Assembly (NCBI GenBank): GCA_002007465.1 | Contig: LNAC01001227.1 | Span: forward strand, 248 to 64,247 | DNA length: 64,000 nucleotides | Source: Ailurus styani | Taxonomy: Eukaryota; Chordata; Mammalia; Carnivora; Ailuridae | Reading direction: 5' to 3' | Part shown: positions 11,005-22,764 of the stretch, piece by piece | How positions within the stretch are numbered: position 1 is the stretch's first letter | Layout: every line of letters starts with the position of its first letter | Program-made: the position numbers and the translations under genes | The notes under the pieces: model-generated | What the model saw: the letters and a program-made list of their open reading frames with translations, nothing else | The model's database searches: none | Told to the model about the DNA's origin: nothing

Positions 11005-12568
11005 TTTATGCAGATAAGAATAGATGGATGAGAGAACAAAATACTAAAGGGTAGCAATGACCCCAGAGAAATATACACTAATCTACTCAGAAGAGACCTG
11101 GAAATGGGGAGAAAAGAAAGAGGGAAAAAACCAAAAAACAAACAAAAAAACCAAAATCATAGAAACAAAAATAAATAAAACAAAATCCTATATCTATATC
11201 TATATTATCTATTTCTGTTTCTATATCTATCTCTGTCTCTGACTCTATCTCTATATATCTCTATATCTATCTATATCTATATCTATTAGACTGGTGAATT
11301 GAACAGACCCTCTATGTATACAAAAAATAAGGTTAAATACAATGAAGGGATAAAATATGATTATAACAATGAAAATTTAAAAAGATTAAAAAGTGTTGAT
11401 AAGATATAGTAGTTAAAAACGTTAAGATAGGAAAAAGGAAAAAATCTAAAAGAAAAAAGTAAGAAAAAAATTCAAAGAATTTAACTTTGGACAACTAAAG
11501 AATCATGGGGAAAAAGCCATTAATTCTCTACGTTGCTTTCCCCTAGCTCCGGAGTTCCACAATTCTCAGCAATCTCGAACTTGACTTTGGCTGGATGTTT
11601 TGTTTGTTTGTTTGTTTCNTGAGGGGCCTGTTGCTGTGATTCTCAGGTGTCTCTGCCCAAGGCAGATTCGCACCGCCTTAGCCAGGGGCCAGGCTAAGTC
11701 ATCAGCTTGTTTTGCTAAGTCATTTGCTCTTGGGAGCTTTTGTTCCCTAAACGCTTTCCATAGGGCTTTGGAGGACAGGACTGAAAATGGTGGCTCCCAG
11801 TCTCTGACCCAGAGGAGCCGAGAGCTCGGGGCCTCACTCCTCAGTGCGCCTCAGAGAAAAGCAGTCCCTCTGGTCTCCTGGTCTCCGGCTGCGCTCCGAG
11901 CTCACCCGGCCTGTGACTGAGTGTCTCTGTCTCTGGCACGCGGCCCTGTTTAGAATCTCTGAACCTGGAAGATTCCTGCAGCTGCTCCCACGCCGCTGCT
12001 CCCGGAGAAGGAAGAAGGGGTCTCTCCAAGTCTGCCGCCCATGGGGTCCCCGCTCACAGAGCAGTGGCCTGACCGTGCTTCAGATCCCAGCCCAAGGTAA
12101 CCCCGAGCTGAGAGACACCTCAGCTCAGCTCCGTCTCTCCTGTTGGCTTCTCTCTGATACCTGGGAGCTCAGTTGCGCTCAGACACCCCTGGTCTCTCTG
12201 TGTCCCCGCGGGTCCTGACACCACACTGTCCCCACGAGGGGTTCACCCCCCGCTTGGCCTCTGGGGTGACGACCCTCAGTGGAGCCGACTTCTAACAGTT
12301 CCGAGTCTGTGCTCCGCTGCTCGCTCCCTTGCCGGGAGCTGGCCCCTCCCCCCGGGTCTATCTTCCCGTCGCCTCAGATTCATTTCTCCGCACGGCCTAC
12401 CTTCCGGAACGTGGTCGATTTCTGTTCCAAGAATCGCTGCTCTTCTTCTCTTTGATCTCCTATAGAATTTGTAGGTGTTCAGAATAGTTTGATAGCTCTC
12501 TGGGTGAATTTCTGGGACCTGATGATAATCGGTCTCCTACTCCTCTGCCATCTTGCCGCTTCTCGCTT
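11005..12568 (-). promoter_or_regulatory. L1-A 5'UTR (internal promoter region)
   Basis: About 1.5 kb upstream of ORF1, reading on the minus strand. The outer kilobase (11.5-12.56 kb) is GC- and CpG-rich, unlike all its surroundings. The inner part has a simple TATC/TATA tract (about 11,190-11,290). It is homologous to 17,225-18,230, the 5'UTR of the plus-strand L1-B. Mammalian L1 5'UTRs carry the sense promoter. One N is at 11,619. Confidence 0.85.
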
Positions 12569-12853
12569 CTTCTCATTTTAAACAGCTAGCTCAAGGCACC
12601 ACTTTTTGTTTGTTTGCTTGTCTAAAAAAGAACCAAATACTCTTAATCGCTTTGTTTGAATAAATGACCGAACAGGAGAAGAAAACATTATATGCAGATG
12701 TTCCAGTAAGAAGAAGAAACAGCTAATATGTGAATCCAAACCACTTGGTATTGCCAACCCTGAGCCAACAGCAGAGGGAGCCAAAGGACTTTCCATGATC
12801 TTAACCATAGGGATTTTTCCTTCTCCTTTGAGGACTACAGCTTTCTTTAAAAA
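12569..12853. other. no gene seen
   Basis: Non-repetitive sequence between L1-A and a SINE. Confidence 0.4.
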
Positions 12854-12864
12854 CATGTATGCTG

Positions 12865-13072
12865 GGGCACCTGGGTGGCTCAGTGGGTTAAAGCCGCTGC
12901 CTTCGGCTCAGGTCATGATCCCAGGGTCCTGGGATCGAGGCCCACATCGGGCTCTCTGCTTAGCAGGGAGCCTGCTTCCTCCTCTCTCCTCTCTCTCTGC
13001 CTATTTGTAATCTCTCTCTCTGTGTCAAATGAATAAAAAAATAAAATCTTAAAAAAAAAAACAAAAAAAAAC
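12865..13072 (+). mobile_element. CAN-SINE
   Basis: Full plus-strand element with A-rich tail. CATGTATGCTG duplicated at 12,854-12,864 and 13,073-13,083. Confidence 0.95.
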
Positions 13073-13448
13073 CATGTATGCTGTTTGTTGTGAACATCTT
13101 GATGGGCTTTCTCTTCTATTATTTCTAGTGGAGAAAATTCTGCAGGCATCATTCCAGTAAATTCACATAATAAATGGTTCTGGATTTCTAGTTGGATTCT
13201 AGAAACTACTCTCTTCTGTGTTTCAATATCTTGATCATTTCTTCACCCATGCAATTCCTTTTTCTCTGAGAATTTATTTTTAGCACCATGACTGTTTATA
13301 CGGAATCTATTTGACACTCCTCCTTCCCCACCAAGTACCATTTTGCTAACAGTTTGGGTGGCACAATGGTGTATTCTTTGGTATTTTCTTTTGAGTGCTT
13401 TGACCCAGTAAACTGGTTTCTTGTTGTTATTTTACTGTTTACCCATCT

Positions 13449-13504
13449 TGGAAAAGCCAACATGGAAAAGCCAATGTGGAAAAGCCAACGTGGAAAAGCC
13501 ATCA
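13449..13504 (+). repeat. 14-bp minisatellite, four units
   Basis: Four consecutive copies of TGGAAAAGCCAAYR with variation only in the last few bases. Confidence 0.95.
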
Positions 13505-13902
13505 TGCCTTATAACAATTGGAAAGCTATGTGACCCTTCATTTTCAAAAAGAACCCAAACTTCTTATAGTTGGATATGAGCACCTGTGACATCCACAGGA
13601 TGGAAGAGATCATCTATTAACTTTTCTATACTGTTGCCCCTTTTCTCTACAGAGTCTTACTCACATGGGTGCAGTTAAATCCCAATTTCTTGGTTTTCTT
13701 CCATACTTTCTTTTGATTCCTTTTCTTCCCTCCTTACTGAGTGCCAACCACAGATGGCACAGAGAGGGGCCAGATGGCACAGGTGTTCAGGTGACATCCT
13801 GCCACATTACTGGAGCTGGTGGGTAATATGTAGTAACAGGTTTGAGGATGACCATTCCATTTCATTTTTGAATGACTAGTTTCTTTCTACTTCAGGTGGA
13901 AA

Positions 13903-13938
13903 GAAACTTACTAGCTGTAAGAAACTTACTAGCTGTAA
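13903..13938 (+). repeat. 18-bp perfect tandem duplication
   Basis: GAAACTTACTAGCTGTAA twice in direct succession, followed by GTTTC so that a small stem is also possible. Confidence 0.95.
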
Positions 13939-14559
13939 GTTTCAGGTCAGGAAGGATCAGACTTGTTGAGCCGCTGAACTCATAGAAATCTGTGAGGCAC
14001 ACACATCCCCCACTCCTGCAGTCTGATCTTCTGGCTCCTCTTCTCTCTATCTGTTGTTACTCCTATTGGTAGTTTACTTTATTGTGCAGAACAATTTAGT
14101 TGCCTTGGTCTTTACAATATCCTTCAAGATCAGCTCAAGAGGACTTTCCTTTGAAGATGTGGAAGACTAAGCTGTTTGCATAAGCAAAAGAAGTCTTTCT
14201 GTACCTCATATCATATCTGTACCTTATATCATATAAACAGTATTGCAGAACGTTTTTAGTAATATTCTTCTCTTCCTGTTATATTCCTGTGTGGTTTTAC
14301 TTGCAAAGCAGCCAAATGATAAATACATATGTAAATACCCTGTCTCTTCCGTTGTATCTGATTAAGATGTAATAAGTTTCCACCTGTTAGTATGTTGTGG
14401 TTTGTCCTGTGTATCTTTGGAGACAGAAAGATGGCAGCATTTGCTGCTAATGATACATTCGTGAGTGATAAGCTGCTTCTGTTCTTAAATTTGGCATTTA
14501 TTAATTGCTGAAATCTTATGCCCTCGAAGCTAAGATACCCTATTTTTTTAGGATATTAG

Positions 14560-14720
14560 ATAATACTAGGTATAATATTATTATACCTATTATAAATTAA
14601 AATTATAAAAATGCGTATTATATATTTATATATAACATATAAAATATATTATAATTTACAAATATATAATTATAAATATTAATAGGCATTAACATTAATT
14701 AGGATATTAGGCAACATTAG
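14560..14720. repeat. AT-rich low-complexity tract
   Basis: TATTATACC, TATATATTTATATATAACATATAAAATATATT and related runs. Confidence 0.85.
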
Positions 14721-16099
14721 AATATTACCTAAGTAATATTCTCAAAAAGAGCTCTTTTTACACAAGATCATTTCTCTTAAGGGTACAACACAGTGTTACT
14801 CACTCAATAAACATTAGTTGAGCATCTAGTAAGTTATAGATGTTGGAAATACAGAGACACTCCCCTCCAAATCTAGTTAGGAGGTGAAGTGGCACATAAA
14901 TAAATGAGTTAAAAATTTCAGGCACTCAGGTAGCAGTACCTTGGAGGTAAAATAGGGAATAGACTTTACCCCAATCTTTGGCCCTACAGGACCTCGGCAG
15001 ATATCTGTAGCCTGCAGGGGCCTTAGTTATCATGCCCAGATAGGGAAGGATTCAAAGATAAAGAAAAGAGAGCCTGTTTACAGACTTTTTAGATGTTAAA
15101 AGGAAGAAGAAATTTTGCTGTATTTTCAGTGTTTTCAAGCAGGTCTGCAGGCAGGACTTTAAGCTGCACCAAAGCTCCATGTACAGCAGAGCACCCATGT
15201 GTGTAGCACCTAGCTTCGAGGTCTGAGTGCCAACCACAGATGGCTCAGATGCCCAGATTCTGCTCTTCTTTTATTTGATTTTGAAATGTCTTCCAGTTGG
15301 AGAGCAAACTGTCCTAGCAGTGACCTTGGGTTTAAGTGGCTTAAGAATCACCACCCATAAGAACTCAAATTGCTCTGGACTGGCTAATTACCTAAGCTCT
15401 GAGCAGAGGTGTATTAATCACAAAGCTAATAAAGCCTAACTTCCTGGCCTCACAATGTTCAGGCCCTTCCAAGGCTCTGGGAGGGGCCACGCCCATGCTC
15501 ACGACGGCATATGCTTTGCATGTGCCATGTAATAGGGCTTGAGGGTTGAGGAAAAGAAGCAATTTGGGGGAAGTTATTTCTTACCCAAAGGCCTCGAACG
15601 TAATTAAACCCTGAGCGTGGAGCACTAAATCCAGGAATCAGGTTCACTCAGGAAACCAAGAAGCAACGGAAGAGGTTTAAAACACACACTGCCTTTTCAT
15701 TAGTAGGGGAATGTGAGAGGATAAAAATAAAGTCAAAAGGGATAAATTGAGTAACTCCAGAGGGAAGGAGAGATGGTTAAGGATTAAAGTCAAGATGTTG
15801 AGAGACGAAAGCAGGGAAATGGGGTGTGACTATTAGCACAGACTGAGGTAAAAGGAGAAAGGAGATGCAGCCAAGTCCAGTTGCTCTTAAAAGGGGATTG
15901 TCGATCTAGTTGTCAGTAAATCAGAAACACTAACTGGGAACCAACAGTCCAACAGAGGAAGCACGCTGAAATCTGACAAAGCAGCTTGAAATGAAGACCC
16001 AGGATGAAGCCTGGATGCAGGAAACTATGAAGAAACACCTTCTTCACGTGGCAGATTCGATCTTCTTTCCAAATCTTCTTTCTCCTTAAGACCAGTCAG

Positions 16100-16154
16100 A
16101 ACAGACTACATTATGCTGCTGGAACAAGTTAACACAGAAGTCTTAGTAGTTCAC

Positions 16155-16209
<55 letters not shown>

Positions 16210-16520
16210 ATTTATTTGCTAAATTCTACTGTGGTCAGTGGAGGGCTCTGCCCTCCTTAGTAACTTAGTAATCAGGGATGCAGGCTGACTGGGACATCTT
16301 GTTGATGTCCCATCTGGAACATTCTGGAACATGCAGCTTCCGGGGCAAGAAATTGAGAGACTCGAGAGTCATACTTGGGCTCCTCACTGCCTCCACTGGG
16401 AAGGTACACACGTGATACCTACCTGCATTTCATTGGCCAGAACTAGTCATTAGTGCCTAGAACAGGGAATATTTGAGGGTTATTTACTGCCTATGCCACA
16501 CCCTTCAATCAAACTTTTGA
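16100..16520. repeat. old interspersed repeat, name uncertain, with internal (CA)n
   Basis: CTACATTATGCTGCTGGAACAAG ... AACTCTACTGTGG-like text has the look of a degraded dispersed element, interrupted by the CA run. I cannot name the family. Confidence 0.35.
16157..16205 (+). repeat. (CA)n microsatellite
   Basis: About 24 uninterrupted CA units. Confidence 0.98.
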
Positions 16521-16794
16521 TAGCAATGCTGTCAAAGCATTGCGAGGAGCTTGCTGGGAAAGCTTGTGAGGTACAGCTTTTGTGTAGAAATTGAACACAT
16601 TTGAACTTCCCCAGAGTGGGTGTTGAAGACATTTTATATATGATTCCTCTGATTGGTGGATCTCTGACTCCTTACCTCTGCTTTATTCTGTGCTGAATGT
16701 GATTAGTCAGATTTGAGTCTTCCTTGTTTCCTAGCTCCCATGTGGTTATGAACTGCAGGGTTTTTTCATCCTTTCTTCGTGCATCCATTTCTTT

Positions 16795-16981
16795 CTTTCT
16801 TTAAAGATTTTGTTATTTATTTATTTGAGGGAGAGCACAAGCACAGGGAGTAGGAGAGGGAGAGGGAGAAGCAGACTTCCTTCTGAGCAGGAAACTGGAT
16901 GTGGGGCTGGATCTTTGGAGCCTGTGATCATGTCCTGAGCTAAAAGCAGACACTTAACTGACTGAGCCACCCAGATGCCCC
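16795..16981 (-). mobile_element. CAN-SINE (older)
   Basis: TTTAAAGATTTTGTTATTTATTTATTTGAGGGAG to GCCACCCAGATGCCCC; TCCATTTCTTT flanks both sides. Confidence 0.92.
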
Positions 16982-17207
16982 TCCATTTCTTTATCCAATA
17001 TTTATTAAGCTCTTACTTATGCATGTTTACTTGGCCCTAAAGAGACATTAAAGAGTAAGACACAGTCCCTGCTCTCAAGAAGTTTCCAATGTGGAGACAG
17101 TAAACACATTTGTACAGATTAAGTAGTCACAGCCGTGATTTCTGGCTGGAAGGATCAGAAAGTGCTTCATAGAGATGATAGCTCAGAGCATATGTAAATT
17201 CAGAAAT

Positions 17208-17224
17208 AGACCTAAATGTGAGAG
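17208..17224 (+). repeat. target-site duplication, left copy, of L1-B
   Basis: AGACCTAAATGTGAGAG, repeated exactly at 25,424-25,440. It flanks the 5' start and 3' tail of L1-B. Confidence 0.93.
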
Positions 17225-18458
17225 GAAGAGCAAGATGGTGGAGGAGTAGGAGACCTAATATCATCGGGTCCCAGGAATTCAGCTTGATAGTTATCAAACC
17301 ATTCCGAACACCTACAAACTCAATAAAAGGTTGAAGGAACAGAAAAGTGACCACTTTCTGGAAGGTAGGATGTGTGGAGAAGTGAATCTGAGGCAACATA
17401 TGGGACGATAGACCACAGGGGGAGGGGCCAGCTCCCCACAAGCGGTAGAGCAGCAGAGCACAAAATCAGAACTTTTAGAAGTCTGCTTCAATGAGGGACA
17501 TAGTACCAGAGGCTAAGTGGGTAGTGGAGCCCTGGAGGGGACAGTGTGGTCTCAGGACCCTCAGGGTCACAGAAAGACCAGCGGTGTCTGAGTGCAGCAG
17601 AGCTCCCAGGTATCAGAGCAGGGAAGCCAGCTGCAGAGATGGAGCCAAGCCGAACAGTGGGCTCTCAGCTTGGGGTTACCTTAAACTGTGATCCAAGGCA
17701 CAGTCGGGCCATTACTCTTTGAGCAGGGACCCCATAAGCAGCAGATCCAGGGAGACTCACCTTCCTCCTCCAGGAGGAGTGGTGCAGGAGCATGCTGCAG
17801 GAATCTGGAGACTCCAAACAGGGCCACGCCCCAGAGATAGAAACACTCAGTCACAGGCTGGGTGAGCTTGGAGTGCAGCTGGAGACCAGGGAGAGGGGAG
17901 GGACTGACTGCTTTTCTCTGAGGGCACTAAGGAGTGAGGTCCTGAACTCTCTGCTCTTCTGGGTCGGAGACTGGGAGCCGTCATTGTCAGTCCCGTCCTC
18001 TAACGGGGTACGGAAAGTGTCAGGGAACAAAAGCTCCGAGAGAGAACCCAAGCTGATTACTTAGCCTGGCTCCTGGAGAGGGCGGTGCAATTCCGCCTCG
18101 GGCAAAGACACTTGAGAATCACAGCAACAGGCCCCTCCTCCAGAAGATTAGCAAGAACATCCAATCAAGACCAAGTTTGCCCATCAGTGAGAACCACAGA
18201 ACTCCAGAGCTAGGGGAATACAGCACATAGAATTCATGGTTTTTTCCCCATGATTCTTTGGTCTTTTAAAGTTAAAGTTTTAAAATTTTCATTATTGTTT
18301 CCTTTTTCTATTTTTTGAATACTTCCTCTTTCCTATTTTAACCTATTTTAACTATTTTATCAATATCTTTTAAAAGATCTTTTTAATTTTCATTTTTATA
18401 GTCATATTCTATCCCTTCATTGTATTTAACCTTATTTTTATATACATATGTTTTTCTT

Positions 18459-18655
18459 TCCTTTTTTTTAAAGATTTTATCTATTTATTTGACACAGAGA
18501 GAGAGATCACAAGTAGGCAGAGAGGCAGGCAGAGAGAGGGGGAAGCAGGGTCTCTGCTGAGCAGAGAGCCCAATGCGGGGCTCGATCCCAGGACCCTGAG
18601 ACCATGACCTGAGCCAAAGGCAGAGGCTTTAACCCACTGAGCCACCCAGGTGCCC
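18459..18655 (-). mobile_element. CAN-SINE in the L1-B 5'UTR
   Basis: Minus-orientation SINE: A-tail as TTTTTTTTAAAGATTTTATC, head ending GCCACCCAGGTGCCC. Flanking duplication ATACATATGTTTTTCTTTC lies on both sides (about 18,440 and 18,657). Confidence 0.95.
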
Positions 18656-19110
18656 TATACATATGTTTTTCTTTCTTTAAAATTTTGGGATACAGTTTCT
18701 TCTAACAGACAAAAACACACCCTAAATCTAGCATATGGCTTTATTCTAGTCTCCAGCCTGATCACAGTCTCTCAGTTTTTTTTTTCTTTTTCCAACCAAC
18801 CTCTTATCAATTTCTTTTTAAAAAAATCTTTTAAAAATTTTATCTTTACAGTCATAATCCATCCCTTCATCGTGTTTACCCTTATTTTTGTAAATATATA
18901 AGTTTTCTTTCTTTAAAAATTTGGAAGGCAGTTTCTTCTAACAAAACAAAATACCACCCAAATCAAGTGTGTGGCTCTGTTCTATTACCACCCTAATCAT
19001 ACTTTCCCCCCCCTTTCTTCTTTGGGTCTCTTCTGATTTGATTAGTGTATATTTTGATGGGGTTGTTGTTACCCTTTTATCATTTTTGTTCTCTCATTCT
19101 TCTATTCTTC

Positions 19111-20005
19111 TATGGACAAAATGACAAGGTGGAAAACTCACCTTAAAAAAAAGGACAAGGGGCAGTACTGATGGCTAAGGACCTAATCAATATGGACATC
19201 TGTAAGATGTCAGAACTAGAGTTCAGAATGACGATTATAAAGATGCTAGCTGGGCTTGAAAAAAGCATCAAAGATACTAAAGAATTCCTTTCTGAAGAAA
19301 TAAAATCTCTTTCTGGAGAAGTAAAAAAAGTAAAATCTAACCAAGTAAAAAAAAAAAGCTACTAATGAGGTGCAATAAAAAATGGAGGCTCTTAGTGCTA
19401 GGATAAATGAGGCAGAAGAGAGAATTAGTGATATAGAAAACCAAATGATGGAGAATAAAGGAGCTGAGAAAAGGAGAGAGAAACAACTACTGGGTCATGA
19501 GGGGAGAATTTGAGAAATAAGTGATACCACAAGATGAAACAATATTAGAATAATTGGGATCCCAGAAGAAGAAGAAAGAGAGAGAGGGGGGCAGAAGGTA
19601 TATTGGTGCAAATTATAGCAGAGGAACCCCCCTCCTTTAAAATCAATAAATATAGTTCAACACCTCGGCATCTAATAGTAAAACTTACAAGTCTCAGAGA
19701 AAAAGAGAAAATCCTGAAAGCAGCTTGGGACAAGAGGTCTGTAACATACAATATTAGAAATATTAGATTGGCAGCAGACCTATCCACAGAGACCTGGCTG
19801 CCAGAAAGGATGGCCATGATATACTCAGAGCACTAAACAAGAAAAAAAATGCAGCCAAGTATATTATATCCAGCTAGGCTGTCACTGAAAATAGAAGGAG
19901 AAATAAAAAGGTTCCAGGACAAACAAAAACTAAAAGAATTTGCAAATACCAAAGCAGCCCTACAGGAAATATTGAAAGGGTCCTCTAAGCAAAGAGAGTG
20001 CCTAA
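19111..20005 (+). pseudogene. L1-B ORF1 remnant
   Basis: Starts near ATGACAAGGTGGAAAACTCACC (19,120). It contains the coiled-coil segment (KMSELEFRMTIIKMLAGLEKSI) and the C-terminal domain pieces RLAADLSTETW and ARLSLKIEGEIKRFQDKQKLKEFANTKAALQEIL. The frame is broken several times (for example at 19,360 and 19,512), so no functional ORF1 protein is possible. Confidence 0.85.
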
Positions 20006-20294
20006 AAGTAACAGACCAGAAAGGAACAGAGACAATATACAGTAACAGTCACCTTACAGGCAATACAATGACACTAAATTCTTATCTTTCAATAGTTACC
20101 CTGAATGTAAATGGGCCTAATGTCCCAATCAAAAGACACAGGGTATCAGAATGGATATAAAAAACAAGACCCATCGATATGCTGCTGCAAGAAACTGATT
20201 TTAGACCCAAACACAACCAGATTTAAAGTGAGGCGGTGGAAAACAATTTACCATGCTAATGGACATCAAAAGAAAGCTGGGGTGGCAATCCTTA

Positions 20295-20314
20295 TATCAG
20301 ATAAATTAGATTTT
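20295..20314 (+). repeat. target-site duplication, left copy, of nested L1-C
   Basis: TATCAGATAAATTAGATTTT, 20 bases, repeated exactly at 21,263-21,282 where the L1-B sequence resumes. Confidence 0.95.
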
Positions 20315-21262
20315 TTTTTAATTTTATTTTTATTATTTGCCCAAGGGGTACAGGTCTGTGAATCATCAGGCTTACATCTTTCACAGCATTCACCAAAGCA
20401 CAAACCCTCCCCAATGTCCATAACCCATCCACCCTATCCCTACCCTCCCACCCCCCAGTAACCCTCAGTTTGTTTTATGAGATTAGAAGTCTCTTATGGT
20501 TTGTCTCCTTCCCCATCCCATCTTGTTTCATTATTTTTCCCTCCCTACCCCCCACAACCCCCCACCCTGCCCCTCAAGTTCCTCATATCAGAGAGATCAT
20601 ATGATAATTGTCTTTCTCTGATTGACTTATTTCGCTCAGCATAATACCCTCCAGTTCCATCCATGTCGTTGCGAATGGCAAGATTTCGTTTCTTTTGATA
20701 GCTGCATAATATTCCATTGTATATATATACCACATCTTCTTTATCCATTCATCTGTTGATGGACATCTAGGTTCTTTCCATAGTTTGGCTATTGTGGACA
20801 TTGCTGCTATAAACATTCGGGTGCACGTGCCCCTGAGGATCACTACCTTTGTGTCTTTAGGATAAATACCCAGTAGTGCGATTGCTGGGTCGTAGGGTAG
20901 CTCCATTTTCAACTTTTTGAGGAATCTCCATACTGTTTTCCAGAGTGGCTGCACCAGTTTGCATTCCCACCAACAGTGTAGGAGGGTTCCCCTTTCTCCG
21001 CAACCTCGCCAACATCTGTCATTTCCTGACTTGTTGATTTTAGCCATTCTGACTGGTGTAAGGTGGTATCTCGCTGTGGTTTTAATTTGTATTTCTCTGA
21101 TGCCGAGTGATGTTGAGCACTTTCTCATGTGTCTGTTGGCCATTTGGATGTCTTCTTTGGAGAAATGTCTGTTCATGTCTTCTGCCCATTTCTTGACTGG
21201 GTTATTTGTTTTATGGGTGTTGAGTTTGAGAAGCTCTTTATAGATTTTGGATACTAGCCCTT
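20315..21262 (-). mobile_element. 5'-truncated young LINE-1 nested in L1-B (L1-C)
   Basis: About 948 bases on the minus strand: poly(A) seen as T-rich sequence at 20,315-20,337, the 3'UTR, then the last ~197 codons of ORF2 (from [11 protein letters not shown] to [10 protein letters not shown]). It is colinear without gaps with 5,915-6,862 of L1-A. I count about ten differences overall, and only one in the ORF2 part. It lies inside ORF2 of L1-B in the opposite orientation. Confidence 0.96.
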
Positions 21263-21444
21263 TATCAGATAAATTAGATTTTAAGCCAAAGACTATAATA
21301 AGATATGAGGAAGGACAATATCACATTCTGGGTCACAAATCAGGTATCAACTGGTATCAAAAGATTGGGATCATTCCCTGCATATTTTCAAACCATAGTG
21401 CTTTGAAACTGGAACTCAACCACAAGAGGAAAGCTGGAAAGAGG

Positions 21445-21648
21445 GCGTCTGGGTGGCTCAATTGGTTAAGCAACTGCTTTTGGCTTAGGTCATGATCCCA
21501 GAGTCCCGGGGTTGAGTCCCGCATCAGGCTCCCAGCTCTGTGGGGGGGGTCCACTTCTCCCTCTGACCTTTTCCCCTCTCATGCTCTCTCTCTCTCTCTT
21601 TCCCCCCCTCTCTTAAATAAGTAATAATAATACTAATACTAATACTAA
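21445..21648 (+). mobile_element. CAN-SINE in L1-B ORF2
   Basis: Plus-strand head GGCGTCTGGGTGGCTCAATTGG, CT-rich tract, and a TAATAATAATACTAATACT tail. The target duplication GAAAGCTGGAAAGAG / GAAAGTTGGAAAGAG flanks it. Confidence 0.93.
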
Positions 21649-22764
21649 AAGAAAGTTGGAAAGAGCTCAAATACATGGAGGCTAAAGAACATCCTACTAA
21701 AGAATGAATGGGTCAACCAGGAAATTAAAGAAGAATATACAAATTCAGGGAAACAAATGAAAATGAAAACACAACTGTCCAAAATCTTTGAGATTCAGCA
21801 AAGGTGGTCCTGAGAGGAAAGTATATAGGAATACGAGCCTTTCTCAAGAAACAAGAAAGTTCTCAAATACACAACCTAGCCCTATACCTAAAGGACCTGG
21901 AGAAAGAACAGCAAAGAAAGCCTAAACCCAGCAGGAGAAGAGAAATAATAAAGATCAGAGCAGAAATCAATGAAATAGAAACCAAAAGAACAGAAGAACA
22001 GGTCAACAAAACTAGGAGCTGGTTCTTTGAAAGAATTAATAAGATTAATAAACCCCTGGCCAGACTTATCAAAAGGAAAAGAGAGAGGACCCAAATTAAT
22101 GAAATCATGAATGAAAGAGGAGAGATCACAACCAACACCAAAGAAATACAAACAATTTTAAAAACATACCATGAGAAACTATACAGCAGCAAATTTGACA
22201 ATCTGTGTGAAATGGATGCATTCCTAGAGACAAAACTGAAACTCAAAACTGAACCAGGAAGAAATAGAAAACCTGAACAGACCTATAACCAGTAAGGAGA
22301 TTGAAGCAGTCATCAGAAATCTCCCAACAAACAAGAGCCCAGGGCCAGATGGCTTCCCAGGGGAATTCTACCAAATATTTAAAGAAGAATTAATACCTAT
22401 TCTCCTGAAACTGTTCCAAAAAAATAGAAATGGAAGGAAAACTTCCAAACTCATTTTATGAGGCCAGCATTACCTTGATCCCAAAACCAGACAAAGACCC
22501 CACCAAAAAGAATTACAGACCAATATCCCTGATGAACATGGCTGCAAAAATTCTCACCAAAATACTCGCCAATGGGATCCAACAGTACATTAAAGGGATT
22601 AATCACCACAACCAAATGGGATTTATTCCTGGGCTGCAAGGTTGATTCAACTTCTGCAAATCAATCAATGTGATACAATACCTTAATAAAGGAAAGAACA
22701 AGAACCATATGATATTCTCAATAGATGCTGAAAAAGCATTTGACAAAGTACAACATCCTTTCTT

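Larger units (their letters stand above)
5887..12568 (-). mobile_element. LINE-1, young, nearly full length (L1-A)
   Basis: Read on the minus strand: a 5'UTR beginning near AAGATGGCAGAGGAGTAGGAGACC (about 12,550), ORF1 (11,004-10,077), a spacer, ORF2 (9,997-6,183), a 3'UTR, and a poly(A) seen as T-rich sequence at 5,887-5,937. About 6.7 kb in total, the size of a complete mammalian L1. ORF2 is almost intact. A clear target-site duplication was not found. The ORF1 region is damaged by an assembly gap. The last 0.9 kb is about 99% identical by eye to the nested L1 tail at 20.3-21.3 kb, which suggests recent activity of this subfamily. Confidence 0.95.
13084..16100. other. mostly single-copy sequence, no gene
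   Basis: No coding signature. It holds the small tandem repeats at 13,449 and 13,903, a 22-bp direct repeat, an AT tract (14,560-14,720) and a block related to 27.9 kb (listed separately). Confidence 0.5.
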
